Source: JBCFAY01 sp038562375
GTDB taxonomy: Bacteria > Bacillota > Clostridia > Christensenellales > CAG-138
Length of the DNA stretch: 64,000 nucleotides
Direction: 5' to 3'
Assembly: GCA_038562375.1 (NCBI GenBank)
Contig: JBCFAY010000006.1
Coordinates: forward strand, 1 to 64,000
Position numbers and translations under genes: made by a program. The notes beneath the pieces are model-generated. The model did not search any database. It was given only the letters and a program-made list of their open reading frames with translations, and was not told the DNA's origin. How positions within the stretch are numbered: position 1 is the stretch's first letter; the number at the start of each line of letters is the position of its first letter. Of the stretch, positions 25,376-34,821 are shown one piece after another.

Positions 25376-26504
25376 AGGACATGCCCTTCTATCCGCATCC
25401 AGCTCCGACCGCTGGCTGCATTGCCCTCCCAGTGCTCGTCTCTGTGAGAGCTATGACGATAAAGGCAGCGATTACGCCGCCGAAGGCACTGACGCTCACG
25501 CACTTTGTGAATACAAACTCAGTCGAGCGCTGGGCATAGAGGCAAAGGACCCGACCGAAAACCTCACCTGGTTCAACGAGGAGATGTCCGACTGCGCCTC
25601 TGGCTATGCTGCCTACATCCTCGAACTGGTGGAATCAACCAAGCAGACCTGTGCCGACCCGGTTGTCCTGATAGAGCAGCGTGTGGACTTTTCTCGCTGG
25701 GTGGAGTCCGGTTTCGGGACAGCTGACTGCATTATAATCGCGGACGGTACCTTGCAGATATGCGATTACAAGCACGGGTCAGGCGTTCTCGTAAGAGCGG
25801 AAAAGAATCCGCAGCTGCAGTGTTACGCACTCGGTGCTCTGGAGCTGTTCGACGGAATCTATGACGTCGATACCGTTCGCATGATCATATATCAGCCGCG
25901 TCGGGATAACGTCAGCACCTACGAGCTCTCTAAGGATGAGCTTTACCGCTGGGCGGACGAGGTGCTCAAGCCCACCGCCGACCTCGCTTTCGCCGGTGAC
26001 GGTAACTTTCTCTGCGGCGAGTGGTGCGGATTTTGCAAGGCAAAACACGACTGCCGCGCCAGAGCCGACGCCAACATGGAGCTTGCCCGCTATGACTTTA
26101 AGCTTCCGCCTCTGCTCACGGACGAGGAAGTCGAAGAAATCCTTGCCCGCATCGACGACTTTGTTTCATGGGCTACGGACATCAAGGAATACGCCCTGCA
26201 GCAAGCCGTCAGCGGCAAAGAATGGAACGGTTGGAAGCTGATCGAAGGCCGCTCCAATCGCAGGTATACAAATGAAACAGCGGTCGCCAAAACAGTAAGA
26301 AACGCTGGCTTTGACCCTTATGAACGCAAAGTCCTCAGCGTCACTGCTATGCAGAAGCTGCTCGGTAAATCCCGCTTTGACGAACTCCTCGCGGCCTTCA
26401 TCGAGAAGCCGCAAGGCAAACCCACTCTCGTGCCGGAGAGCGACAAGCGTCCGGTCATGAACACAGCCAAAAACGATTTTATGGAGGAAAATGATTATGA
26501 ATAA
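25365..26504 (+). CDS. DUF2800 protein, RecB/Cas4-like nuclease
   Basis: A 379-residue PD-(D/E)XK-type protein. Core residues are visible in GTADCIIIADGTLQICDYKH (about 120-140) and the following QLQCYALGAL helix. A C-terminal Cys cluster, CGEWCGFCKAKHDC, could hold an iron-sulfur cluster as in Cas4/AddB. It probably processes phage DNA ends during replication or recombination. It overlaps the genes on both sides, forming an early cassette with DUF2815. Confidence 0.85.
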   Translation: MPPKGHALLSASSSDRWLHCPPSARLCESYDDKGSDYAAEGTDAHALCEYKLSRALGIEAKDPTENLTWFNEEMSDCASGYAAYILELVESTKQTCADPVVLIEQRVDFSRWVESGFGTADCIIIADGTLQICDYKHGSGVLVRAEKNPQLQCYALGALELFDGIYDVDTVRMIIYQPRRDNVSTYELSKDELYRWADEVLKPTADLAFAGDGNFLCGEWCGFCKAKHDCRARADANMELARYDFKLPPLLTDEEVEEILARIDDFVSWATDIKEYALQQAVSGKEWNGWKLIEGRSNRRYTNETAVAKTVRNAGFDPYERKVLSVTAMQKLLGKSRFDELLAAFIEKPQGKPTLVPESDKRPVMNTAKNDFMEENDYE

Positions 26505-27072
26505 TAACACCAACAAAGCCAACAACCCGTTGAAGGTCATCACCGGACCCGACACCCGCTGGAGCTATGCGAACGTTTGGGAGGCCAAGAGCATCAACGG
26601 CGGCACTCCGAAGTTTTCGGTAAGCCTCATCATCCCCAAGTCCGACACCAAGACCGTCGCCAAGATCAAGGCTGCTATTGAGGCTGCTTACCATGATGGA
26701 GAATCCAAACTCAAGGGTAACGGTAAATCTGTGCCCCCGCTGGTTGCGCTGAAGACCCCTCTACGCGACGGCGACATCGAGCGCCCGGATGATCCGGCCT
26801 ACGCCAACGCTTACTTCATCAACGCGAATTCCGCTACTGCCCCTGGAATCGTGGACGCTGACCGCAATCCCGTTCTGACCCGCTCCGAAGTTTACTCCGG
26901 CGTGTACGGCAGAGCCAGCATCAGCTTTTATGCCTTCAACAGCAATGGCAACAAGGGTATAGCCTGCGGCCTGAATAACCTGCAGAAGGTGCGCGACGGC
27001 GAGCCGCTCGGTGGCAAGACCAGTGCTGAGTCCGATTTCGCAACTGACGACGACGATGACTTTCTGTCATAA
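26497..27072 (+). CDS. DUF2815 protein, probable ssDNA-binding protein
   Basis: A 191-residue protein of the DUF2815 type (TRWSYANVWEAKSINGGTPK, SLIIPKSDTKTVAKIK) with an acidic tail (FATDDDDDFLS), as in single-stranded DNA-binding proteins whose tail recruits partners. The ATG at 26497 is nine bases after GGAGG; an ATG at 26491 is too close. It is coupled to DUF2800 by an 8-base overlap. Confidence 0.85.
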   Translation: MNNNTNKANNPLKVITGPDTRWSYANVWEAKSINGGTPKFSVSLIIPKSDTKTVAKIKAAIEAAYHDGESKLKGNGKSVPPLVALKTPLRDGDIERPDDPAYANAYFINANSATAPGIVDADRNPVLTRSEVYSGVYGRASISFYAFNSNGNKGIACGLNNLQKVRDGEPLGGKTSAESDFATDDDDDFLS

Positions 27073-27089
27073 GGAAGGAGGGAAAACCA

Positions 27090-27263
27090 ATGACAACGAT
27101 TTTAGTCAATATCCTTTTGGGATTGTTTTCAGTCCTGTGCGTGACGCTCCTGATCTCAATGATTCAGAGCATTCGATACGACCGCAAGAGTGCTAAGCGC
27201 GACGTTGAACGCGAGGCTCGTGATAAAGAATATCACGAAAAACGTATGCGGGATTTCAAGTAA
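27090..27263 (+). CDS. Small single-pass membrane protein
   Basis: A 57-residue protein with one membrane helix (TILVNILLGLFSVLCVTLLI) and a strongly charged C-terminal tail (KSAKRDVEREARDKEYHEKR). AAGGAGGG precedes the ATG. It sits between DUF2815 and the polymerase on the same strand; the function is unknown. Confidence 0.6.
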   Translation: MTTILVNILLGLFSVLCVTLLISMIQSIRYDRKSAKRDVEREARDKEYHEKRMRDFK

Positions 27264-27325
27264 GAACCTGCGAACGGCGGCAGAGAGTTTCTTTGCCGCC
27301 GTTCCCCATAAAAGGATGGTCAATT

Positions 27326-29266
27326 ATGAAAACCCTTTCCATTGATATCGAAACCTTCAGCAGCGTCAACCTTGCCAAATCAGGTGTATACAAATATGCC
27401 GAGTCGCCGGATTTCGAGGTGCTGCTTTTCGGATACAGCGTTGACGGAGGCGAAGTTCAGGTCGTCGACCTTGCCTGCGGCGAGAAAGTTCCCGATCCGA
27501 TTATTGCCGCGCTCACGGATGAAACGGTAACCAAATGGGCTTTTAACGCAAACTTTGAACGTATCTGCCTGTCGCGTCACCTGGGCTACCCCACCGGCGA
27601 CTACATTGACCCGGCCTCGTGGAAGTGCTCGATGGTATGGGCCGCGACGATGGGATTGCCGCTGTCGCTGGAAGGCGTCGGAGCGGTGCTTAAGCTGGGC
27701 AGGCAGAAACTCACCGAAGGCAAAGACCTCATCAAATTCTTCTGCCAGCCTTGTGCGCCTACGAAATCCAACGGTCAGCGCATCCGTAATTACCCGTATC
27801 ACGCGCCGGATAAATGGTCGGCGTTTAAGAAATATAACATCCGTGATGTGGAAACGGAGATATCTATTCAGGAAAAGCTCGCCAAGTTCCCGGTGCCGGA
27901 CAGCATCTGGGACGAATATCATCTCGACCAGGAAATCAACGACTGCGGCGTAGCGTTGGATATGACACTGGTGCAGGAAGCCATTGATATGGATGGCCGC
28001 TCGCGTTCGGAACTCACTACCGCTATGAAACATTTGACCGAGCTGGATAACCCAAATTCGGTACAACAGATGAAGCTGTGGCTTGCCGACAACGGCATGG
28101 AAACCGACACGCTTGGTAAAAAAGCTGTCGCTGAGTTGCTGAAAACGGCACCGCCGGAACTTGCTGATGTACTTTCCCTCCGGCAGCAGCTTGCTAAGTC
28201 GTCGGTACGGAAGTATCAGGTAATGGAGAATGCAGTCTGTGCTGACGGTCGTGCCCGTGGGATGTTTCAGTTTTACGGCGCTAATCGAACCGGGCGCTGG
28301 GCAGGCAGACTCATTCAAATGCAAAACCTACCTCAAACCCATCTGGAGGATTTGGCAGAGGCCCGCTCCCTTGTGCGTTGCGGCGATTTTGAAGCTTTGG
28401 AAATGCTCTATGAGGATGTGCCGGACACGCTGTCGCAGCTTATCCGCACAGCTTTCGTTCCGAGACGCGGTGCCAAGTTTATCGTATCGGATTTCAGCGC
28501 AATCGAAGCCCGCGTAATCGCGTGGCTTGCCGGTGAGCAGTGGCGGCAGAATGTTTTCGCCAAGGGCGGCGATATTTATTGCGCCTCCGCTAGTCAGATG
28601 TTCAAAGTGCCGGTCGAGAAGCATGGCATCAACGGCCACCTGCGACAAAAAGGCAAGATCGCAGAATTGGCGCTCGGCTACGGCGGCTCGATCGGAGCGC
28701 TCAAAGCAATGGGTGCGCTCGAAATGGGACTCGATGAAGATGAACTCCCGTTGCTGGTAGATGCGTGGCGGCAGTCCAATCCACATATCGTGAAATTCTG
28801 GTGGGACGTGGACAAAGCCGCCATGGAGGCAGTCCGGAATAAGCGCACCAACTCGACGCACGGGATCATCTTCTCCTGTCAAAGCGGGATGCTGTTTATC
28901 ACGCTCCCCTCTGGCAGGCGGCTCGCCTATGTGAAGCCACGTATCGGTGAAAACAAGTTTGGCGGGCAGTGCATCACCTACGAGGGTGTCGGCGGAACAA
29001 AAAAGTGGGAGCGGCTGGATTCCTACGGACCGAAGTTCGTGGAAAATATCGTGCAAGCAACCTCCCGTGACATTCTTTCTTTCGCCATGCAGACACTCCG
29101 GTACTGTTCCATCGTTATGCACGTCCACGATGAAGTTGTAATTGAAGCCAATCCACGAATGTCACTCAAAGCGGTTTGTGAGCAGATGGGCCGGACGCCG
29201 CCGTGGGCAAAAGGGCTGCTGCTCCGCGCCGATGGTTTCGAGACGCATTTTTATAAAAAAGATTAA
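27326..29266 (+). CDS. Phage DNA polymerase, family A
   Basis: A 646-residue polymerase. The N-terminal 3'-5' exonuclease domain starts at SIDIETFSS (5-13). The polymerase domain has motif A DFSAIEARVIAWLAGE and motif C VMHVHDEVVIE near the end. It replicates the phage genome. The ATG at 27326 is used because AAGGATGG precedes it; the frame is open further upstream but lacks a signal. Confidence 0.93.
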   Translation: MKTLSIDIETFSSVNLAKSGVYKYAESPDFEVLLFGYSVDGGEVQVVDLACGEKVPDPIIAALTDETVTKWAFNANFERICLSRHLGYPTGDYIDPASWKCSMVWAATMGLPLSLEGVGAVLKLGRQKLTEGKDLIKFFCQPCAPTKSNGQRIRNYPYHAPDKWSAFKKYNIRDVETEISIQEKLAKFPVPDSIWDEYHLDQEINDCGVALDMTLVQEAIDMDGRSRSELTTAMKHLTELDNPNSVQQMKLWLADNGMETDTLGKKAVAELLKTAPPELADVLSLRQQLAKSSVRKYQVMENAVCADGRARGMFQFYGANRTGRWAGRLIQMQNLPQTHLEDLAEARSLVRCGDFEALEMLYEDVPDTLSQLIRTAFVPRRGAKFIVSDFSAIEARVIAWLAGEQWRQNVFAKGGDIYCASASQMFKVPVEKHGINGHLRQKGKIAELALGYGGSIGALKAMGALEMGLDEDELPLLVDAWRQSNPHIVKFWWDVDKAAMEAVRNKRTNSTHGIIFSCQSGMLFITLPSGRRLAYVKPRIGENKFGGQCITYEGVGGTKKWERLDSYGPKFVENIVQATSRDILSFAMQTLRYCSIVMHVHDEVVIEANPRMSLKAVCEQMGRTPPWAKGLLLRADGFETHFYKKD

Positions 29267-29269
29267 GCG

Positions 29270-29344
29270 TTTTCGTTCAAACCTGCTATTGGGCTCCATT
29301 GGGTAATAGAGGTGGACGCAAGCCCGCCCGGATTGGAGGTCAAT
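29270..29344 (+). promoter_or_regulatory. Repeated structured leader, copy 2 (SD-sequestering)
   Basis: It has the same opening TTTTCGTTCAAA and CTCCATTGGGTAATAG. CTCCA (29294-29298) pairs with TGGAG (29334-29338) of the ribosome-binding site. The inner hairpin here is GGTGG/CCGCC (29311-29315, 29324-29328). The stem sequence differs from copies 1 and 3 but pairing is kept, which supports a conserved structure. Confidence 0.62.
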
Positions 29345-29770
29345 ATGAGCATTGACAAATATAACATCGAGGGCTATTACGACCCGACGCCGTTTGAAGC
29401 ATTGTCCCAATTAGAAAAAGAAGAAAGAGCGCTTCGAGCGTTCAGGCCTATTGTGTATATCTGCTCTCCCTACGCGGGAGACGTGGAGAAAAACGTAACG
29501 GCCGCACAGCGCTATAGCCGATTTGCCGTGGACAAGGGCTTCATTCCCGTCGCACCGCACCTGCTGTTTCCGCAGTTTCTCAATGACGCAGATGCCGCTG
29601 AGCGCCAACTGGGCTTGTTCTTCGGGAACGCGCTTATGAGCAAATGCGCCGAAGTCTGGGTGTTCGGCAGCACCATTTCAGCCGGAATGGATACTGAAAT
29701 CAAAAGAGCCAAGTGGAAGAACTACCGTTTGCGCTACTTTAGCGAAGACTGCGAGGAGGTGTGCGAATGA
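29345..29770 (+). CDS. DUF4406-like protein (nucleoside deoxyribosyltransferase-like fold)
   Basis: A 141-residue protein with PIVYICSPYAGDVEKNVTAA and VDKGFIPVAPHLLFPQFLND, then CAEVWVFGSTISAGMDTEIK. This is the layout of DUF4406/nucleoside 2-deoxyribosyltransferase-like proteins, which bind nucleotides. It may act in phage nucleotide metabolism. Translation begins at ATG 29345 behind GGAGG in the sequestered leader. It overlaps the next gene by four bases. Confidence 0.75.
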   Translation: MSIDKYNIEGYYDPTPFEALSQLEKEERALRAFRPIVYICSPYAGDVEKNVTAAQRYSRFAVDKGFIPVAPHLLFPQFLNDADAAERQLGLFFGNALMSKCAEVWVFGSTISAGMDTEIKRAKWKNYRLRYFSEDCEEVCE

Positions 29771-30384
29771 GCACGATTACTGCAATACCGACAGAGTATA
29801 AAGGCTATCGCTTCCGCTCAAGACTGGAAGCAAGATGGGCTGTTTTCTTCGATGCCTGCGGAGTGAAATGGGAATATGAACCGGAAGGCTTTGCACTCCC
29901 CAACGGTCAGTTTTATCTTCCGGATTTTCTGCTTCACGGCTGTGACGGAAGAAGTCCGAAAGACCTGTATGTTGAGGTCAAAGGAAAAATGACTGAAGAA
30001 GATGCTGAAAAAATACTGCAGTTCAGCGGAATCAAAGATATTGAAACCAACGAAATCAAAAATCCAATTCTCATCGTTGCCGGGATTCCTGACGGAGACA
30101 GTATTTCTGACATCGAAGACTTCTGCCAGGAGTGGGGCTATTACGGCTTTCCCGGAATAAAACATGGGCCATACCCATTCAACTTTGAAACAATCGACGG
30201 AGATTACTTTGTGGCGCATCCCGGTATAAACAAAAACGGTCAGTTTGAATTGTTCGGTGACGACAACAGTTATACCTATGACCGGGACGATATGGCGACA
30301 CTACGGGCTTTTAAACTGGCAAGGCAGGCACGTTTTGAACACGGCGAACGACCGAGAATCGGGAGGAACAGTTATCATGCGTGA
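29767..30384 (+). CDS. Phage restriction-endonuclease-like nuclease
   Basis: A 205-residue protein with a clear nuclease-type core in the first 80 residues: RFRSRLEARWAVFFDACGV (Glu in the first helix), WEYEPEGF, FYLPDFLL (Asp) and LYVEVKGKM (Glu-x-Lys). This is the PD-(D/E)XK pattern of phage and Vsr-like nucleases. The C-terminal half is unassigned. A role in DNA processing during replication is likely from context (polymerase upstream, primase-helicase downstream). Confidence 0.75.
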   Translation: MSTITAIPTEYKGYRFRSRLEARWAVFFDACGVKWEYEPEGFALPNGQFYLPDFLLHGCDGRSPKDLYVEVKGKMTEEDAEKILQFSGIKDIETNEIKNPILIVAGIPDGDSISDIEDFCQEWGYYGFPGIKHGPYPFNFETIDGDYFVAHPGINKNGQFELFGDDNSYTYDRDDMATLRAFKLARQARFEHGERPRIGRNSYHA

Positions 30385-32695
30385 ACTATCCATTGCCTAT
30401 GGCAATAGTTGCTTTGCAAAAGCATGGTCGAATAAAACGACCTTTTGGGACGACCTCTGCAGGAGACTTTCTACCACTATCCGCACGACAGAATCTGCCG
30501 AGGAATATTCCAATATGAAGAAGGCTGACCGTGATGCTGCCAAGGATAAAGGCGGCTTTGTCGGCGGCCAGTTGAAGAACAACCGCAGAAAAATAGAGAC
30601 CGTGACCTGTCGCTCCATGCTGACGATGGACGCCGATCACGCCGAGGTGGGCTTTTTTGACCGCTTCCTTCAGGATTTCCGATATGCGTCCTGCCTCTAT
30701 ACCACCCACGGCCATACACCGGAAGTGCCGCGCTGTCGCATCATCGTTCCGCTCACAAGGGACGTGTCTCCTGACGAATATGTCGCGCTTACCCGATTCT
30801 TTGCAGCCGATTGGGGCATCGACCAGTTTGACGAATGTTCCTATAAACCGAACCAACTCATGTATTGGCCGACTACGCCCTCCAATGGTGAGTTTATCAG
30901 CATGGCGACAGAAGGCGATTGGCTGGACCCAGATATGGTTTTAGCAGCGCATCCGAACTGGAAGGATTGCTCTCTGCTGCCGACCTCGTCCCGCGAGAGC
31001 GCAGTTCGGGAAAATACTAAAAGGCCGCAAGAGGACCCACTAGCAAAGTCCGGTGTGGTCGGCGCGTTCTGCCGTTTTTATTCCATTACAGCGGCCATTG
31101 ACAGATTTCTCTCTGACGTATACGCACCGTCTGCAATGGATGGGCGCTACGACTACATTCCCGCAGACTCCAGCGCCGGTGTGGTGATCTACGACGACAA
31201 ATTTGCCTACAGTCACCATGCTACAGACCCCGCTTGCGGAAAACTGCTTAATGCATTTGACCTTGTCCGTATCCACAAATTCGGCGATGACGATGAGAAG
31301 AAGTCCTTTGCTGCCATGATGGAGTTTGCTGTCAAGGACGAGCAGGTCAGCGCCATGCTGCTCCGTGAAAAGCAGGAGTCGGCTGCAGAGGAGTTTGAAG
31401 ACTGGACAAAGGCTCTCAGACGGGATCGCGGAGGTGCACTTCAAAACAGTCTGCACAACATTACGCTTATTATGGAGAACGACGAAAAGCTAAAGGCAAT
31501 CTGCTTCAATCAACTGGCAGACGGTATGGAAATCAAAGGCGACGTTCCATGGCAGCACCCTGCGCGGTTCTGGCGGGACGCGGATGACGCGCAGCTTATC
31601 TGTTATGTGGACGCCAATTACGGTACTTTCTCGGCGCGAAACTACCAGATCGCCGTCGCGAAGGTGGTCGACGACCGCTCCTATCATCCCATCCGCGAGC
31701 ATCTTGCTTCGCTCCCGCCATGGGACGGTAATGAACGCGCCGAAAGCATCCTCATCGATTATCTCGGCGCGGAGGACAACGCCTATACCCGCGCTGTCAC
31801 ACGAAAGACTTTATGCGGAGCCGTGGCGAGAGTAAAGCAGCCCGGCATCAAGTTTGACAACATCCTCGTGCTCAATGGCGATCAGGGTATCGGCAAGTCT
31901 ACGCTTATCGCCAAACTGGGCGGTGAATGGTACTCAGACAGCCTGACCCTCACGGATATGAACGACAAGACCGCTGCCGAAAAGCTGCAGGGTTATTGGA
32001 TTCTTGAAATCGGAGAGCTTGCCGGTATGAAGAAAGCGGATATCGACAAGGTTAAGGCGTTTATCTCCCGTCAGGACGATAAGTACCGCGCTTCCTTCGG
32101 GCGCCGGGTAACGCCGCATCCGAGGCAGTGTATCTTCTTCGGAACGACCAATTCTCAGAACGGCTACCTCCGCGACATTACCGGCAACCGCCGTTTTTGG
32201 ACGGTCAAGACTCCGGGCACGGGTAAGTTGAAGCCGTGGCAGCTCACAAAAGAGGATGTTCAGCAGATATGGGCGGAGGCGCTGGTACTCGTCGAGCGCG
32301 GTGAAAAGCTGTATCTTGACTCGGATTTAGAGGCGTTGTCCCAAGTCGAACAGTCCGCCGCAATGGAGCAGGACGACCGCGAAGGTCTTGTCAGCACATA
32401 TTTGAACCTGCTTTTGCCGGAGAACTGGGTCGCCATGGACATTTATGCAAGGCAGGAATACATCAGAGACCCCGACAGCCCGACCCAACCGAAAGGCACC
32501 GTTGTACGCGACAGCGTAAGCAATCTGGAAATATGGTGCGAATGTTTCGGCAAGCGCAAGGAGGACATCAAGCCCTCCGACTCCTATGCGATAGCGGCGA
32601 TCATGCTACGCATCCCCGGTTGGCAGAAAACCGAAGAACGGGAGACGCAGCCCATCTACGGCAGGCAGCGTTTATACAAGCGTGTTTGCATATAA
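30377..32695 (+). CDS. Primase-helicase (VapE-like)
   Basis: A 772-residue replication protein. The N-terminal part has archaeo-eukaryotic primase-like motifs: LTMDADHAEV with paired acids, and YTTHGHTPEVPRCRIIVPLT. The C-terminal half is a VapE/D5-type helicase with Walker A LNGDQGIGKSTLIAK and FGTTNSQNGYLRD as the sensor region. It would prime and unwind phage DNA. I place the start at ATG 30377 behind GGGAGGA, overlapping the nuclease gene by 8 bases. Confidence 0.9.
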   Translation: MRELSIAYGNSCFAKAWSNKTTFWDDLCRRLSTTIRTTESAEEYSNMKKADRDAAKDKGGFVGGQLKNNRRKIETVTCRSMLTMDADHAEVGFFDRFLQDFRYASCLYTTHGHTPEVPRCRIIVPLTRDVSPDEYVALTRFFAADWGIDQFDECSYKPNQLMYWPTTPSNGEFISMATEGDWLDPDMVLAAHPNWKDCSLLPTSSRESAVRENTKRPQEDPLAKSGVVGAFCRFYSITAAIDRFLSDVYAPSAMDGRYDYIPADSSAGVVIYDDKFAYSHHATDPACGKLLNAFDLVRIHKFGDDDEKKSFAAMMEFAVKDEQVSAMLLREKQESAAEEFEDWTKALRRDRGGALQNSLHNITLIMENDEKLKAICFNQLADGMEIKGDVPWQHPARFWRDADDAQLICYVDANYGTFSARNYQIAVAKVVDDRSYHPIREHLASLPPWDGNERAESILIDYLGAEDNAYTRAVTRKTLCGAVARVKQPGIKFDNILVLNGDQGIGKSTLIAKLGGEWYSDSLTLTDMNDKTAAEKLQGYWILEIGELAGMKKADIDKVKAFISRQDDKYRASFGRRVTPHPRQCIFFGTTNSQNGYLRDITGNRRFWTVKTPGTGKLKPWQLTKEDVQQIWAEALVLVERGEKLYLDSDLEALSQVEQSAAMEQDDREGLVSTYLNLLLPENWVAMDIYARQEYIRDPDSPTQPKGTVVRDSVSNLEIWCECFGKRKEDIKPSDSYAIAAIMLRIPGWQKTEERETQPIYGRQRLYKRVCI

Positions 32696-32699
32696 AAGC

Positions 32700-32752
32700 G
32701 GACAACCTCTTGGGACAACTTCCACAGCTTGTCCCCATCCCAGAGGTTGTCC
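32700..32752. repeat. Nested inverted repeats downstream of the primase-helicase
   Basis: An outer 11-bp perfect stem (GGACAACCTCT 32700-32710, AGAGGTTGTCC 32742-32752) encloses a 7-bp stem (GGGACAA 32712-32718, TTGTCCC 32729-32735). More GGACA/TGTCC copies follow at 32796, 32804, 32860 and 32902. It could be a replication origin or an RNA structure. Confidence 0.5.
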
Positions 32753-32921
32753 AAGCCTAAAGACCTGTGAAGCAGGGCAAAAACAGTGGTTTTTTGGACA
32801 GGCGGACAAGGATTTCTATATAGCACAAAAACACATCAATATATAAGAAAAAGCAATCCTGTCCAAGCGCATTTGCGCGCGTATAGAAAATCCTGACCAC
32901 CTGTCCGTGGAGGAAAAGAGC

Positions 32922-33203
32922 ATGAGAGAAAAAATCATAGAACAGAAGCTGGTGAAATCAGTGAAAAATATGGGCGGTATCGCACTGAAGTTCACAAGCC
33001 ATGGTTTTGACGGGATGCCAGATCGTATCGTGCTTCTGCCGGGTGGCCGTATGGCTTTCGTGGAAGTTAAGGCTCCCGGAGAAAAGCCGCGTCCGCTTCA
33101 GCTGGCAAGGCATAAATTACTACGCGGGCTTGGCTTCAAGGTTTATATCCTTAACGACGAGCGGCAGATCGGAGGGCTTCTTGATGAAATACGAACCGCA
33201 TAA
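32922..33203 (+). CDS. VRR-NUC domain nuclease
   Basis: A 93-residue single-domain nuclease: GFDGMPDRIVLLPGGRMAFV then EVKAPGEKPRPLQ gives the PD-(D/E)XK residues Asp, Glu and Lys. Stand-alone VRR-NUC proteins act as structure-specific nucleases in phages. The ATG at 32922 follows GGAGG. It overlaps the helicase start by 20 bases. Confidence 0.9.
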   Translation: MREKIIEQKLVKSVKNMGGIALKFTSHGFDGMPDRIVLLPGGRMAFVEVKAPGEKPRPLQLARHKLLRGLGFKVYILNDERQIGGLLDEIRTA

Positions 33204-34548
33204 TTACCAGAAATACGCCACCCGCTACATCGAGGAGCATCCCATCTCCGCTGTTCTGCTGGATATGGGCCTCGGTAAAACGAGCATCACGCTGACGGCG
33301 CTGAACGACCTGTTGTTTGACAGCTTTGAAGCGCACCGTATTCTTGTGATCGCCCCGCTGCGAGTGGCACGGGATACATGGCCCGCTGAAGCAGATAAAT
33401 GGGATCATCTCCGGAACCTCATCTGCTCCGTGGCCGTCGGCACCGAAGCAGAGCGCCGCGCGGCTCTTATCAGGCCCGCCGACATTTATATCATAAATCG
33501 GGAGAACGTCCAGTGGCTCATTGAGGAAAGCAAGCTGCCGTGGGGCTTCGACACTGTCGTGGTTGACGAGCTGTCCTCTTTTAAGAATTATCAGGCAAAG
33601 CGCTTCCGGGCGTTTATGAAGGTGCGGCCCAAAGTTAAGCGCATCATCGGCCTCACGGGTACGCCTTCCGCAAATGGCCTTATGGATTTATGGGCGGAGT
33701 TCCGGCTACTGGATATGGGCGCTCGCCTGGGACGGTTCATCAGCCACTACCGGCTCGATTACTTCATGCCCGATAAGCGCAACGGGCAGGTTATATTCAG
33801 CTACAAGCCTTTGCCCGGAGCGGAACAGCGGATTTATGACAAAATCTCCGATATAACCATTTCTATGAAGTCTACCGACCTTTTGAAAATGCCGGAGCTG
33901 GTCAGCAGCGAATACACCGTCCGCCTCTCCGATGATGAGCGCCAGCGTTACGACGAATTGAAGCAAGACCTCGTGCTGCAGCTCCCGGATAACGAAATCA
34001 CCGCCGCGAATGCTGCCGCGCTTACCGGGAAGCTTTGCCAGATGGCAAACGGCGCTATATACACCGACGGCGGTGGTGCCATCACCATTCATGACAGAAA
34101 GCTGGACGCTCTGGAAGATATCATCGAAGCCGCCGGTGGCAAGCCGATTCTTGTGGCCTACTGGTTCAAGCATGACCTTGCCCGCATCACCGAACGGCTG
34201 CAAAAGCTCTATGTCACGTTCTCCAAGCTGGACAGCGCCGACAGTATCCACAGGTGGAACAACGGGGAGTTTCCCGTGGCGCTTATTCATCCGGCTTCCG
34301 CCGGTCACGGGCTGAATCTTCAAAGCGGCGGCTCCTGCATCGTTTGGTTCGGGCTGACATGGTCGCTGGAATTATATCAGCAGACCAACGCCCGCCTTTG
34401 GCGGCAGGGTCAGAACGCTAAAACGGTTGTGGTGCAGCACATCGTTACAAAGGAAACCATCGACGAGCGGATTTTGAAGGTGCTATCCAAAAAGGACAGC
34501 ACCCAAGCCGCTTTGATCAATGCGGTTAAAGCCGACCTGCAAGCTTAA
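33184..34548 (+). CDS. SNF2-type DNA helicase/ATPase
   Basis: A 454-residue SF2 helicase: LLDMGLGKTSITL (Walker A), VVVDELSSFK (motif II, DELS), IGLTGTPSANG (III), and QQTNARLWRQGQNAKTVVV (VI). It is the usual partner of VRR-NUC in Clostridia phages and probably remodels replication or recombination intermediates. The true start is ATG 33184, inside the VRR-NUC gene. Confidence 0.92.
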   Translation: MKYEPHNYQKYATRYIEEHPISAVLLDMGLGKTSITLTALNDLLFDSFEAHRILVIAPLRVARDTWPAEADKWDHLRNLICSVAVGTEAERRAALIRPADIYIINRENVQWLIEESKLPWGFDTVVVDELSSFKNYQAKRFRAFMKVRPKVKRIIGLTGTPSANGLMDLWAEFRLLDMGARLGRFISHYRLDYFMPDKRNGQVIFSYKPLPGAEQRIYDKISDITISMKSTDLLKMPELVSSEYTVRLSDDERQRYDELKQDLVLQLPDNEITAANAAALTGKLCQMANGAIYTDGGGAITIHDRKLDALEDIIEAAGGKPILVAYWFKHDLARITERLQKLYVTFSKLDSADSIHRWNNGEFPVALIHPASAGHGLNLQSGGSCIVWFGLTWSLELYQQTNARLWRQGQNAKTVVVQHIVTKETIDERILKVLSKKDSTQAALINAVKADLQA

Positions 34549-34604
34549 GACAATCTACGACAACCCGTGCCAATCCGAGAGAAATAAAATTCGGAGGTAC
34601 GATT

Positions 34605-34820
34605 ATGGAATCCTATGAGAATCTTGCAAACGCTATCGTTCTGCTAGCCGCTAAAGACTACCGTCTGGCGCTGTCCAGATGCAACCGATATCCAGAAAAA
34701 GAGATTTACAGGTATGAAAAGGAGTCCATCGAGCGGTTCTTCCGTTCCGGCTGGTTCGGTGTCCTCACTCGCCTTGATCCGGAAATTCTGATCCGCAGGC
34801 TGTGTCAGGAGGTGGCGTAA
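34605..34820 (+). CDS. Small phage protein
   Basis: A 71-residue basic protein (ALSRCNRYPEKEIYRYEKES, FFRSGWFGVLTRLDPEILIR) that recurs between the SNF2 helicase and DUF1492 genes in related prophages. The function is unknown. CGGAGG precedes the ATG. Confidence 0.65.
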   Translation: MESYENLANAIVLLAAKDYRLALSRCNRYPEKEIYRYEKESIERFFRSGWFGVLTRLDPEILIRRLCQEVA

Positions 34821-34821
34821 C

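Noticed and set aside
27380..29128. Two long minus-strand frames opposite the DNA polymerase
   Set aside because: Antisense shadows of the family A polymerase gene; low-complexity His/Arg-rich translations.
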